62,330 nt of DNA from Clostridia bacterium. Lineage in GTDB: Bacteria > Bacillota > Clostridia > UBA1381. Positions 43,063-51,964 of this stretch are shown here, in pieces (the stretch's first letter is position 1; every line of letters begins with the position of its first letter). Where the stretch lies: assembly GCA_900751885.1 (NCBI GenBank), contig CAADTH010000046.1, positions 1 to 62,330 of the forward strand, read 5' to 3'. Below the pieces are notes generated by a model that was not told the DNA's origin, made no database searches, and saw nothing but the letters and a program-made list of their open reading frames with translations. The position numbers were made by a program, and so were the translations under genes.

Positions 43063-44718
43063 TTATTTCAGCAGTCTGATTGCTCCATTGATTCGCTCTA
43101 TCACAGCGTCTTTTCCAAGCAGCTGTAAAATTTCATATAAATCCGGCGTGTTGCGCCGCCCAGTCACGGCAACGCGAATTACACCGCTCACGTCCCCTAC
43201 ATGCCCCTTATAGGCATCCGGATTCTTTTTATATTCCTTCGGAGCCTTTGCATAGCCGAGCTTCTCTGACATGTCCCTCACCTTCGGGAACCAGTCGTCC
43301 GCCGAATCCGTTTCGTCGTAGACTTCGCTGTACGTCTTTAGAATCTCAATCATATCCTCTTTCGAGAGATTTTCCGGAAAGTCTCTTGTTTCATCCCACA
43401 ATTCCGGGTAAAAATACGCGACGTACTCCTTCACGTCCGACCACTTTGCAATGTCTTTTCTCGGCTTCGGCACACCGCGCCCGATAGCAAAAATTTTCGT
43501 TGCATAGTCTGCATCCTTTGAAAGTGCCGAAAACATCTGTTGGTCGTACTGCCTTGCCCACTCGAGCGCACCCTCATACACCTTGTCTGCTGTCAGAAGG
43601 GAAATGGTGTCCTTGCTGACATCCGTCATTTTCACCATATCAAACAGTGCACCGCTCTGACTCATTTTCTTTAGGGCAAACGGGAATTCACTTCTCGGCG
43701 CAGTCGGGTTGTCCCTTCGCCATTGCTCGTAGTTGGAGTTTGCAAGTGTCATCAAATACTCGAGCACTGCCTCCTTCGGATACCCCTCCTCGTGATAGTA
43801 GGATACCGCCGCTTCCGGGTCCTTGCGCTTGCTGATTTTCCGCTTTCCGCCGTTTTCCTCCTTCATGATCGGGGAAATGTGCGCGTATACAGGCGGCTTC
43901 AGCCCAAGCACCTCAAATAATTGCAGGTGAATCGGTGTGGAGGAAATCCACTCGTCCCCACGAATGACATGCGTGGTACGCATCAGGTGGTCGTCGATTG
44001 CATGGGCAAAATGATAGGTTGGAATCCCATCTGTCTTTAAAAGGACAATGTCCTGGATGTTCTCTGGCATCTCGATTGTGCCGCGAATTCCATCCTTGAA
44101 GGAGACGCGCTTATCCTCTGTTCCCGGAGACTTCAGGCGCAAAACGTACGAAAGTCCCGCATCGATTTTTTCCTTGATTTCGTCATAGGTAAGACCTCTG
44201 CACTTGGCATAGCTCCCATAGTATCCGGGCAGGCGCTTTTCTGACTCCTGATTTTTGCGGATTTCTCCGATTTCCTCCGCACTGCAAAAGCATGGGTACG
44301 CAAGTCCCTTTTCAACCAGCGCCTTTGCGTATGCCTGGTAAATCTCCCTGCGCTCACTCTGAATGTATGGACCATACGCACCCTTCTGCTCATTTTCATT
44401 CACGACACCCTCGTCAAATTCGATTCCAAATGCCCCAAGTCCCGTAATGATTTCCTCGATGCCGCCCTCGATTTTTCTCTTTTGGTCGGTATCCTCGATT
44501 CGAAGATAGAATACGCCGTCCGTACTCTTTGCGCTGTTTCTCTCCGAAAGCGCCGCGAAAAGTCCCCCAATATGCAAAAAGCCGGTCGGACTTGGCGCAA
44601 ATCTCGTCACAACTGCCCCTTCCGGAAGCGCGCGCGGCGGATACATGGCTTCATAGTCCTCTGGCGTCTTGTCTATATGAGAAAATAAAAGCTGTGCCAA
44701 TTTCTGTTGCTCTGTCAT
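43063..44718 (-). CDS. gltX: Glutamate-tRNA ligase
   Basis: 551 aa from the ATG at 44718 (GGAGAGGG before it), about 60-80 residues longer than usual bacterial GluRS. HIGH motif FAPSPTGFLHIGGL and KMSKS motif KISKRKDPEA. The C-terminal part, about residues 330-551, carries the extra length. It is the first gene of the operon, with its own promoter at 44757-44785 and a leader too short for a T-box. Confidence 0.94.
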   Translation of the reverse strand: MTEQQKLAQLLFSHIDKTPEDYEAMYPPRALPEGAVVTRFAPSPTGFLHIGGLFAALSERNSAKSTDGVFYLRIEDTDQKRKIEGGIEEIITGLGAFGIEFDEGVVNENEQKGAYGPYIQSERREIYQAYAKALVEKGLAYPCFCSAEEIGEIRKNQESEKRLPGYYGSYAKCRGLTYDEIKEKIDAGLSYVLRLKSPGTEDKRVSFKDGIRGTIEMPENIQDIVLLKTDGIPTYHFAHAIDDHLMRTTHVIRGDEWISSTPIHLQLFEVLGLKPPVYAHISPIMKEENGGKRKISKRKDPEAAVSYYHEEGYPKEAVLEYLMTLANSNYEQWRRDNPTAPRSEFPFALKKMSQSGALFDMVKMTDVSKDTISLLTADKVYEGALEWARQYDQQMFSALSKDADYATKIFAIGRGVPKPRKDIAKWSDVKEYVAYFYPELWDETRDFPENLSKEDMIEILKTYSEVYDETDSADDWFPKVRDMSEKLGYAKAPKEYKKNPDAYKGHVGDVSGVIRVAVTGRRNTPDLYEILQLLGKDAVIERINGAIRLLK

Positions 44719-44756
44719 AATCCCTCTCCTCACCTATTCGTATTGCATTATCCATT

Positions 44757-44785
44757 ATTATACCGAAAATTTCTTCTAATATCAA
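44757..44785 (-). promoter_or_regulatory. Promoter of the gltX-glnS-trpS-tagO-wecB operon
   Basis: On the minus strand -35 TTGATA (44785-44780), a 17-base spacer, -10 TATAAT (44762-44757). The leader is about 30 bases. Confidence 0.75.
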
Positions 44786-44843
44786 TACTTCCCCGGTGTT
44801 TTTTTGTGATTCTGCGTGAAACTGTTTTCTTTATTAAAATGGG

Positions 44844-45114
44844 TATCAAAAAAAGGGACTGTAAAAAATAGTGCTAAGCGGACGAAGCGAAGGAAGCAGC
44901 GGCATCTGCCGCTGTTTCCCTTGCCCGACGGCGTACAATCGTACTCCGAGGGTAAGTTTCGTCCGCAGCATAAAGCATGGATTTTTAGAAACTTGTATTT
45001 CATACAAAGTTCTACGTTAGAACAACTATCATATTTGCAGTTAGCGTCAGCTCATTTTCAGCTTTTATCATGCTTTATGCGGTCTGTACATTTTTTACAG
45101 CCCCTTTTTTGATA
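44844..45114. repeat. Structured intergenic repeat, copy B (complete)
   Basis: 271 bases bounded by 25-26-base imperfect inverted repeats (44844-44869 and 45090-45114; core GGGRCTGTAAAAAAT). Inside: GCGGACGAA (44879-44887) with TTCGTCCGC (44958-44966) enclosing two hairpins, GGAAGCAGCGGCA/TGCCGCTGTTTCC and CTTGCCC/GGGTAAG. Then GCATAAAGCATG pairs with CATGCTTTATGC. Two extra small hairpins (about 44993-45034: TTGTAT/ATACAA and GTTCTA/TAGAAC) are missing from copy A. Only 8 bases separate it from the end of the rhamnosidase gene. No ORF is credible. Confidence 0.88.
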
Positions 45115-45122
45115 TCAAGGCG

Positions 45123-48100
45123 TTATTTTATGTCCATGGAAAACCGGTATGTTCCGCTTTCCAAATGAAATACAACTCTGTCGTCCCTCACTCCGATATG
45201 GGTGATACCCGGTGCTTCACCTGCTAAGACCTCTCCCTCCCTGACGCTGTCCGCCCCCTTTGCAGGTAGATACACGTCCGCTTCGGTATTCGCCGGAATG
45301 GTACAGTCATATAAGAACCTGCCTTGTTCTATGCTCCAGCCGGATACGATTTTCCCATAGGAGGACTCATGATACCCCTTGGCATAGGTAAGTGTCCCTC
45401 CGACCGTCGGCTTCAGAATGAATTTCTTATACCCTGCTTCTCCCTGCCCTGTACAAGGCCGGATGCCGAGTATGGTCTGGTACATCCATTCCCCGATTGC
45501 GCCATAGGAATAGTGGTTGAAGGAATTCATGAGGACATTGCCGAAGGTGCCGACGCCATCGTCGGCGATATAGGAATTCCATCGCTCCCAGATGGTGGTC
45601 GCGCCGTTTTTCACGCTGTAGAGCCAGCTCGGATTTCCCTCCTCCTCCAAAAGAGAAAATGCCAAATCGGAAAGTCCTGCCTTGGTCAGCGCAGGCGCAA
45701 GGTGGGACACCCCCAAAAAGCCGACCGTCAGCTTCCCGTCGTTGTCCTTGACTGCCTGACGGAAGCACTGTATGGCGCGCACAAGCTTTTCAGGCGGAAT
45801 CAGGTCAAACGCGATTGCAAGCGCATATGCCGTCTGGCTTGGATGGTGGATATTGTCCGCGTCATTGGAATAGTAGGTGTTTCGAATCACCTCCCCATGC
45901 AGTCCAATATTGTTTTCCGGGTCCATTCCGCGCCAGGTGGACATCTCTCCCCAGTATGCAAGCGAGCCGTCCTCCTGTACCCATGCCTCCTGAAAAGCCT
46001 TTCGAACCAGCTCAAACCGCTTTCGATACCGCGCGGCATCCTCTGTTTTTCCCAAAACCTGTGCTGTCTGCGCCATCAAATCTGCCACATGCGCCGCATA
46101 GGCGGTCGCGGTGAGAATGAACGGCGTGGAGTGGTCGAATGCCAGATGGTCGCCCCTGCTCTGCTGGACTTGAATATAGGGGAGATTGGAAAGGTCGGAC
46201 TTTTGCGGCACGTCTTTTCCATCCACAGTTCGAAGCCCATTGTATTGGCGGTCGTCCCTCTCCTGATAGGAAATCCACTTTGCCATCATGTCATAGCACT
46301 GCTCTAAAATCCGAGGGTCGCCATACGCGCGGTACAGCTCCCACGGAACGATCACCGCGGCGTCCGCCCACCCGGCGCACCCGTCCGGACGGTTATCGCC
46401 GCCCATCGGCGCTGTGTCGGGAACCGCGCCGTTTTTGTTGTACATGAGCTGCCCGTCTATCACGTCCTGAAGCCACTTTTTCGCAAATGCAGCCATGTCC
46501 ATATTGTACGCGCCCGTCGCGGCGAACACCTGCGCGTCGCCGGTCCATCCCATGCGCTCATTTCTCTGCGGACAGTCTGTGAGCACCAAGAGGCTGTTTC
46601 CCCTCTCACCCCACTGGATGTTTTTCTGAAGCTGGTTGACAAGCGCATTCGAGCAGGTAAAGTCCCCTGTGACCCCTGTCAGATTGTTGATGACAAGTCC
46701 TTCAAGGGAAAGAATTTCGATATCTTCTTTCGCGAGTACAAATCCATTCCCCGTAATTTCGACATAGCGGAAGCCATGGGAGGTGAACAATGGAAGAAAC
46801 GTCTCCCCATCCTCGTCCCCTCTTAGCGTATACACGTCCGTGTTCGCGGCAGAGCGCAGATTTTCAATGTAAAGCTCTCCGCCCTCGCCGTAGGTCATCT
46901 CCCCATATCTCAGCTTGATGGAGGTTCCGCGCTTTCCCCTCACTCTCAGGCGGATTGTTCCCACCATATTCTGCCCGAAATCATAGACAAAGTGCCCCTT
47001 TGGATTTTCGACCGCTTGTCCGTTCGGCTTCAGCACCATCTCAATTCGCGCCGCCGGACCGTCCTGGGCGGAGAGTACAAACTTGAGGCCAGACAGCTCG
47101 CCGTTCGTTGGCTTTGGCGTCCCCGGCCAATCCTTGACGCCGCAAAGCGTCCAGCCGCTGTCGTCATACCCTGCCTCTCCCCAGCCGTCAAATTCCAAGC
47201 GCGCATCATATGTTTCGCCATCGAAATAATCGCTGTCCACCAAAGGACCTTTGTCTGTAAATTTCCATGACTCGTCTGTCACAACCGACTGCCGAGTACC
47301 GTCGGTATACGTCAGAACGAGCTTTGCGACAAATGAATTCTCCCTGCCGTACTGCATTGCACCATTGTATCCGCAAAAGCCTGAGTAATGCCCTTTTCCG
47401 ACGATTGCGCCAATCCGGTTTTCACCTGAGCGGAGCATATCGGTCACATCAAAGGTCCGGTATTGGATTCGCAGGCGGTAATCCGTGAAGCCGGGATTGA
47501 AAAATTCATCCCCGACCCGTTTGCCGTTGATATACGCGTCGTAAAACCCACGCGCCGCCGCATACAGCCGCGCGGATACTACCTTCTTTTCCACATGAAA
47601 TGCACGCGTCAGATTAACCGCCGGTACTGGACAGATAAGCTCAAAGCGGTTTTCCACCACAAGCTTTCCATCGTGCACCTCTCCCAAGCTGCTCATTGCC
47701 CCTGCATCCGTAGAGAAATCCTCGTCCTGATATACCTCGCCCGTGGCAGTATCTATCATTTTCAAATCATCATATACCGCACGGTTTCCCTCTCCCACCT
47801 GCTTGAAGCCAATCGACATGAGGGCGTCCTTTTTCGGCTGGATAGGGGACGCGCATGGAATCATGTCCTTCTCTTCGTCTATGACCATCTCTCCATTGAT
47901 TTGAAGCGATACATCACGCCCATCCACTGTGATGGTAAGCTTGTGCTCGCTGTGCTCCTGTCCGTCCGCCACGGCTTTTGGTGAAATCACATATCCATCC
48001 GGATTTCCCAGCGGATTCACACTCGGCTCGTTTCCGTCCGCAAAGCGGCCGTTCCACGCATTGTCCGTATATTCATACGCCTTGACAATGCGGCTGTCCA

Positions 48101-48668
48101 TATCAAGCTCAAAGAGCACATAGTTGTCCTTATTTCTCGCCGCTAACACAATACCGGCCTTGCTTCCTTCGCTGACCCGGAATTTGACTGAAAGTGCATA
48201 GCTTCCAAGCGCCGCTGTGTTGACAGAGGGCTTCGGGCTTCCAATCCATTTTGCTCCGTCCCACACAGACGCATCCGTGCCCATCAATCCAGTTTCAAAC
48301 CAAGATGGACTACTGTGTAACATGTCCCCTGCTTCATCCCACACACTAACCTGCCAGAGGTAGCGCGTCCCTCTTTTCAGCTCACCGCCTTGGTATCGGA
48401 TTCCCACAGAAATCCCCGACACTACCCTGCCGCTGTCCCATACTGCTTCTCCAGACGTCTCTTCTGTGACCGTCAACCGGTAAGCGCTCTGTTTTGCGCC
48501 CCTTCTATTTGATTTCATTTTCCAGCCAAACGAAGGGCTTTCGTCGTCTATCCCCAGCGGCTGCTCCATAAAATTGACCTTCATGCCGTATACTGACGCA
48601 CCTCGTTCTTCGTCTCCCGTCAAAGCGCCTGTATCGAGTCCCGAGCTATCTTGTTGTCTTTCTCCCAT
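45123..48668 (-). CDS. GH78 alpha-L-rhamnosidase
   Basis: 1181 aa from the ATG at 48668, which follows GGAGG at 8 bases. No signal peptide, so probably cytoplasmic. It has N-terminal beta domains of the Bac_rhamnosid_N type (EQPLGIDDESPSFGWKM start), an inserted concanavalin-like segment (about 160-330), then the catalytic (alpha/alpha)6 barrel with the GH78 block TDCPQRNERMGWTGDAQ, and a C-terminal beta domain. Would release rhamnose from oligosaccharides, finishing what the PL26 lyase starts. The inserted lectin-like domain makes it longer than most GH78 proteins. Confidence 0.93.
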   Translation of the reverse strand: MGERQQDSSGLDTGALTGDEERGASVYGMKVNFMEQPLGIDDESPSFGWKMKSNRRGAKQSAYRLTVTEETSGEAVWDSGRVVSGISVGIRYQGGELKRGTRYLWQVSVWDEAGDMLHSSPSWFETGLMGTDASVWDGAKWIGSPKPSVNTAALGSYALSVKFRVSEGSKAGIVLAARNKDNYVLFELDMDSRIVKAYEYTDNAWNGRFADGNEPSVNPLGNPDGYVISPKAVADGQEHSEHKLTITVDGRDVSLQINGEMVIDEEKDMIPCASPIQPKKDALMSIGFKQVGEGNRAVYDDLKMIDTATGEVYQDEDFSTDAGAMSSLGEVHDGKLVVENRFELICPVPAVNLTRAFHVEKKVVSARLYAAARGFYDAYINGKRVGDEFFNPGFTDYRLRIQYRTFDVTDMLRSGENRIGAIVGKGHYSGFCGYNGAMQYGRENSFVAKLVLTYTDGTRQSVVTDESWKFTDKGPLVDSDYFDGETYDARLEFDGWGEAGYDDSGWTLCGVKDWPGTPKPTNGELSGLKFVLSAQDGPAARIEMVLKPNGQAVENPKGHFVYDFGQNMVGTIRLRVRGKRGTSIKLRYGEMTYGEGGELYIENLRSAANTDVYTLRGDEDGETFLPLFTSHGFRYVEITGNGFVLAKEDIEILSLEGLVINNLTGVTGDFTCSNALVNQLQKNIQWGERGNSLLVLTDCPQRNERMGWTGDAQVFAATGAYNMDMAAFAKKWLQDVIDGQLMYNKNGAVPDTAPMGGDNRPDGCAGWADAAVIVPWELYRAYGDPRILEQCYDMMAKWISYQERDDRQYNGLRTVDGKDVPQKSDLSNLPYIQVQQSRGDHLAFDHSTPFILTATAYAAHVADLMAQTAQVLGKTEDAARYRKRFELVRKAFQEAWVQEDGSLAYWGEMSTWRGMDPENNIGLHGEVIRNTYYSNDADNIHHPSQTAYALAIAFDLIPPEKLVRAIQCFRQAVKDNDGKLTVGFLGVSHLAPALTKAGLSDLAFSLLEEEGNPSWLYSVKNGATTIWERWNSYIADDGVGTFGNVLMNSFNHYSYGAIGEWMYQTILGIRPCTGQGEAGYKKFILKPTVGGTLTYAKGYHESSYGKIVSGWSIEQGRFLYDCTIPANTEADVYLPAKGADSVREGEVLAGEAPGITHIGVRDDRVVFHLESGTYRFSMDIK

Positions 48669-48718
48669 CCTATTTTCCTCCACATCAAACATTCATTGCC
48701 GCATATCTTGTCTGTTCT

Positions 48719-50596
48719 TTACCTGAAACAATCCGTTTCCCTATCAAAATCCGATTCGTTATGGTATCTCAGCATAAAGTAAAGCGCCCAGTCCTGATCG
48801 TTCGCATACGCGTCCGCATAGTATGCCTTGTGTCCATTGACAGACACTGGGTAGACAAACGCACACGACGCACTCCCGTCCGGGTAAAACAGGCTCAGGG
48901 ATGCCCTCAAAGAGTCCTCCGCACGCTTTTGATACGCTTCACCGCCGGTGATTTTCCCAAAATCCGCATATGCGTTGCCGGTAAGAGAGCTCCAATAGTG
49001 CGGGAAGGTGTCACCGTACAGCCTTGTTTTCCCAAACCAGTATCCATCCCAATGCCGGATTGCCACCTCATATAGATGGTAATCCGGCTGGAGACCATTG
49101 AAGAGCTCCAGCACCTCCATCTGTTGCCGCGCGCCGGCAAGATACTTCTCGTCTTTCGTCACCTGATACGTCTGCAATAAGGTATTTGCCGCAGGCGCTA
49201 CAATGCTCTGCTCATAGTTCACCTCGTGCGCAGGATAATTTGTGCCTTTTTCCAGCATAAAATCGCCGTGCTGTCTGAAATACTGTAAAAACTGCTTTTT
49301 TTCCTCCTCCATTTGTTCCCTCTCCAACTCACGGATGATTCTCACAACTGGAACCTCGATTGCATAAAATTTCGCGCCGCCCTGCTCATAGAACGCGCCT
49401 AGTGCGCGGCAGGCATCGGTGAGGTATTCTTTCTTCCCATAGAGGGTATACAGCTCCAGGAAAAACAGGCTCACCCAAGGGTAGTTGTACAGGCGGAAAT
49501 AACTGTTGTCGCGCAGATAGTCGTTGAATACCTCGCCGGTCTCCCCGTCGAATACCTCACGCCTGATATAGCTGATATACTTCTTTAAGCAGTCCTCTAA
49601 CAGCTCATCTTGTTCGATTTGCAGATGCTTTGCCAGCAAAATCCCCATTCCAATCCGCTCACGCGCCGCGTTATAATCGTTTTCGGGGCTATAGTACATG
49701 TGCTTTTCTTCATTGTCATAGATTAAAAGCGCGCCGTCGAGATGGTTTTCCTTTTTATGATACTGCTGGTTTCGGGCGATAAACTGGCACCGTGCCCTGG
49801 AAAGCGCTAAAAGCGGCGGCTGTACCAAAATATTACACATCGTCTGTATGCCGCCCACACAGATATGGTAGGTATACTCGCCCGTCTTTTCCGGCTCTTC
49901 CTCCACAAGGATTGTGCCGTTGTCCATCTGAAACACAAGTTCTTTGCCGTCTCTTGAGATTTGAACGTCCTCCGCCTTCCAGTCAAATACCGGCGTGATT
50001 TCAAGGTGTATCTTCTCTCCTTGAAACAGTACATACCGCTGTGCCCGCACATGGAGATAGCGCTTATGATGCATGTTTACCTGCCGGTAGAAATCTTCCT
50101 TCCCCTCATGCCAAAACAGCACCCATTCTATGACCATACTCTCGCCCGGCGCAAGCGACACCGGAGAAGGATGCAGGAGAAAATCTCCCCTGTCATTGCT
50201 CATTTTTTCAAAATCGCGCTCTACGCTGTATCCGCCGATACATCCCTTTGTGAGAACCAGTCCCAGATGCGGCGGCTTCCCTCCCATTCGAAGCGCCATC
50301 ACATAGGTGACCATTCCTCCACAGAAGAGATGTGCATGACAGCGGCGGCGCATGCAGGTTTCAGAATCCTTATAATCATCGTTGAACGGCGTATAAATCG
50401 CGATATCTTCAAGGGAGGTGAAGATATCGCGTCCGGTCGTATTGGTGAAGGTATAGGTTTCGCGTATGATGTCCCCTTCTTTTTTACTGTCTTTGGTCAC
50501 CTCGATTCCCTTCGGACATTTTACTGTCCCCCATTCTACCTGCCCCTCAATCCAGTTCATCTGATACGGGTCATTTGGATGAATCAATTGCTTCAT
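48719..50596 (-). CDS. Six-hairpin-barrel-like protein of unknown specificity
   Basis: 625 aa from the ATG at 50596, which follows GGAGG. No signal peptide. The N-terminal half (about 1-300) looks like beta-sandwich domains (VTKDSKKEGDIIRETYTFTN, RRRCHAHLFCGGMVTY). The C-terminal half (about 300-625) has the helical, Trp/Tyr-rich look of a six-hairpin glycosidase (DNSYFRLYNYPWVSLFFLE, RHWDGYWFGKTRLYGDTFPH, YWSSLTGNAY). I cannot assign a CAZy family with confidence; GH154-like proteins are a possible match. Its own promoter is present, and it sits next to GH78, suggesting work on the same polysaccharide. Confidence 0.75.
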   Translation of the reverse strand: MKQLIHPNDPYQMNWIEGQVEWGTVKCPKGIEVTKDSKKEGDIIRETYTFTNTTGRDIFTSLEDIAIYTPFNDDYKDSETCMRRRCHAHLFCGGMVTYVMALRMGGKPPHLGLVLTKGCIGGYSVERDFEKMSNDRGDFLLHPSPVSLAPGESMVIEWVLFWHEGKEDFYRQVNMHHKRYLHVRAQRYVLFQGEKIHLEITPVFDWKAEDVQISRDGKELVFQMDNGTILVEEEPEKTGEYTYHICVGGIQTMCNILVQPPLLALSRARCQFIARNQQYHKKENHLDGALLIYDNEEKHMYYSPENDYNAARERIGMGILLAKHLQIEQDELLEDCLKKYISYIRREVFDGETGEVFNDYLRDNSYFRLYNYPWVSLFFLELYTLYGKKEYLTDACRALGAFYEQGGAKFYAIEVPVVRIIRELEREQMEEEKKQFLQYFRQHGDFMLEKGTNYPAHEVNYEQSIVAPAANTLLQTYQVTKDEKYLAGARQQMEVLELFNGLQPDYHLYEVAIRHWDGYWFGKTRLYGDTFPHYWSSLTGNAYADFGKITGGEAYQKRAEDSLRASLSLFYPDGSASCAFVYPVSVNGHKAYYADAYANDQDWALYFMLRYHNESDFDRETDCFR

Positions 50597-50737
50597 TTCA
50601 GTGTTCCTCCTGCACGATAAAAATGATGTGTTCTTTGGGTTTACAGCGCACATGTGCTCTGTAAAAAATAAGGCAGAGAATGCAATCGGCATTCCGGCTG
50701 CATCTTTTTTATGTTCCTTCCGCTTTGCCTTTGTTAA

Positions 50738-50766
50738 AGTATATCTTGTATTCTGTTACCAGTCAA
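50738..50766 (-). promoter_or_regulatory. Promoter of the helical-barrel gene
   Basis: On the minus strand -35 TTGACT (50766-50761), a 17-base spacer, -10 TATACT (50743-50738). The leader is about 135 bases. I see no gene from 50597 to 50876. Confidence 0.7.
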
Positions 50767-50876
50767 TACTGTTTCCACACAAAATCTTCCCCTTATTTGC
50801 TCTTCCGAAAAACATGGCTTTGTACATATATCAGATTAGAAACGCTTCTAAGTCCTTCCAGCCTTTCTGTTTTCGC

Positions 50877-50910
50877 AAAAAAAATAAGACCGCCCAAAAG
50901 GGCGGTCTTA
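50877..50910 (-). terminator. Terminator at the end of the prophage-side transcript
   Basis: TAAGACCGCCC, AAAA, GGGCGGTCTTA, and on the minus strand a run of eight T. It lies directly after the 43-aa ORF. Confidence 0.9.
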
Positions 50911-50919
50911 TGATACGCT

Positions 50920-51051
50920 TCAAATCCGTTTCATCAAGATAAGGAGCTTAATATCATTGATATCAGGATAAGAGCGATACTTCTCATAATATTTACTTCG
51001 TATCATTTGTATGTAGTTTTCCTTTTGTGTTGCGTGAAGATCTTTTTTCAT
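50920..51051 (-). CDS. Small basic protein of 43 aa, unknown
   Basis: Not recognised. It begins MKKDLHATQKENYIQM and ends IKLLILMKRI, rich in Lys, Tyr and Ile, with no membrane segment. GGAAGG lies about 9 bases before the ATG at 51051, and a strong terminator follows at 10 bases. The tandem hairpins at 51125-51179 would be in its leader. It is too short to judge by coding statistics, so the call rests on the start signal and the terminator. Confidence 0.4.
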   Translation of the reverse strand: MKKDLHATQKENYIQMIRSKYYEKYRSYPDINDIKLLILMKRI

Positions 51052-51124
51052 GATACACTACCTTCCATGTAAATTTTTCTGAATCACACGAAATCCATCC
51101 AGACGATTGTCTTTGTTTCCCTTA

Positions 51125-51179
51125 GGCATGAGCTTCGACTCTCCCATGCCCAGGCATAGGATTCGGCTCTCCCACGCCT
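51125..51179 (-). repeat. Tandem imperfect hairpin pair in the leader of the 43-aa ORF
   Basis: Two near-repeats of about 27 bases (51125-51150 and 51152-51179) each fold into a hairpin closed by GGCRT/ATGCC with GGGAGAG and YCGAA in common on the minus strand. In the second copy a base change keeps pairing only as G-U in minus-strand RNA (it would be A-C on plus), pointing to minus-strand RNA. From 51052 to 51124 and 51180 to 51475 I see no other gene; the sequence is AT-rich. Confidence 0.5.
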
Positions 51180-51475
51180 AATCGTTCCCTGTACACTGTG
51201 CTGTTCTATCCTACATACCAACTACACCACGCAAAAGCCAATTCAAAAAAAGTAATGCTTTAAAGAAATTTTCTATTTTTCCAGCGCACTGCCCCCACCA
51301 AAGCGCTGTCTTCAAAAATATTCTCACACTTACTTTATTTGTACATTGCTTTTTACTATCATACTACATTTAAATGGTTATTTCAATATTTTTTTCTAAA
51401 ATATTGAATCTTTTGCGAAAAAATTTTGCTGTGGATTCTAAAAATATAGAATATTTCAGTATTTTACGCTATTTT

Positions 51476-51964
51476 TTATCTTGATTCATATACACCTGAC
51501 TGCTCTAATATTACCAATATTCGAAGCATTTCGTCCGTGAGTTCAAGTTTTCCAGCTTCATTATCCGACAAAATTTCCTTGTCTGCCAGCTTCTGTATGG
51601 CGCTTTCCCCCAGACAGGCATATTACTATCAATGTAGTTGTACACCATTTTCCTTTGCGCTTTGAATGCCTGCTTTCTATCTCCTCAAGTTTTGTGATAT
51701 CCCTATCCAGCCTTTCGTGAAATTCATTTCGTGCCTGCCAGTATAATAGTCATTCACCTTGACAATTTAGGTATCATCCACGAAAAAATCCGTACTTGAT
51801 TTTCTGTCCCCACTGCCGAAACAGGAAAAGTGGCGCATTGCGTCCGCACCTGAAGCTGTATTTCCAGTATCATGGACTACAATATACTTGATATCCTCTC
51901 TGGTGCGCTTTTTCGGCGTCACATTATACCTTATCCGCCTTATTTCATGTATCGTCCTTTCCAT
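51476..51964 (-). pseudogene. Prophage endolysin (N-acetylmuramoyl-L-alanine amidase), broken
   Basis: The N-terminal 65 codons (51964-51767) read as amidase_2 with YIVVHDTGNTASGADAMRHF, then stop after FFVDDT. The next codons in the same frame still read IVKVNDYYT, so a single stop interrupts the gene. After that the catalytic middle is missing. The rest appears in three other frames: QARNEFHERLDRDITKLEEI, then MVYNYIDSNMPVWGKAP, then AIQKLADKEILSDNEAGKLE ending with a stop at 51476. These match the C-terminal part of clostridial phage amidases. There are thus one stop, one deletion and at least two frameshifts. It should be inactive. Confidence 0.85.

Noticed and set aside
44719..44843. T-box leader upstream of gltX
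   Set aside because: No T-box consensus (GGTGGNACCGCG) is present and the promoter is too close to the gene.
45324..46307. A 327-codon plus-strand frame opposite the rhamnosidase
   Set aside because: It is a shadow of GH78, and its protein has no domain or credible composition.
51767..51964. A complete 65-aa small amidase gene
   Set aside because: Amidase sequence continues past the stop in the same frame and further remnants follow in other frames, so it is a broken larger gene.
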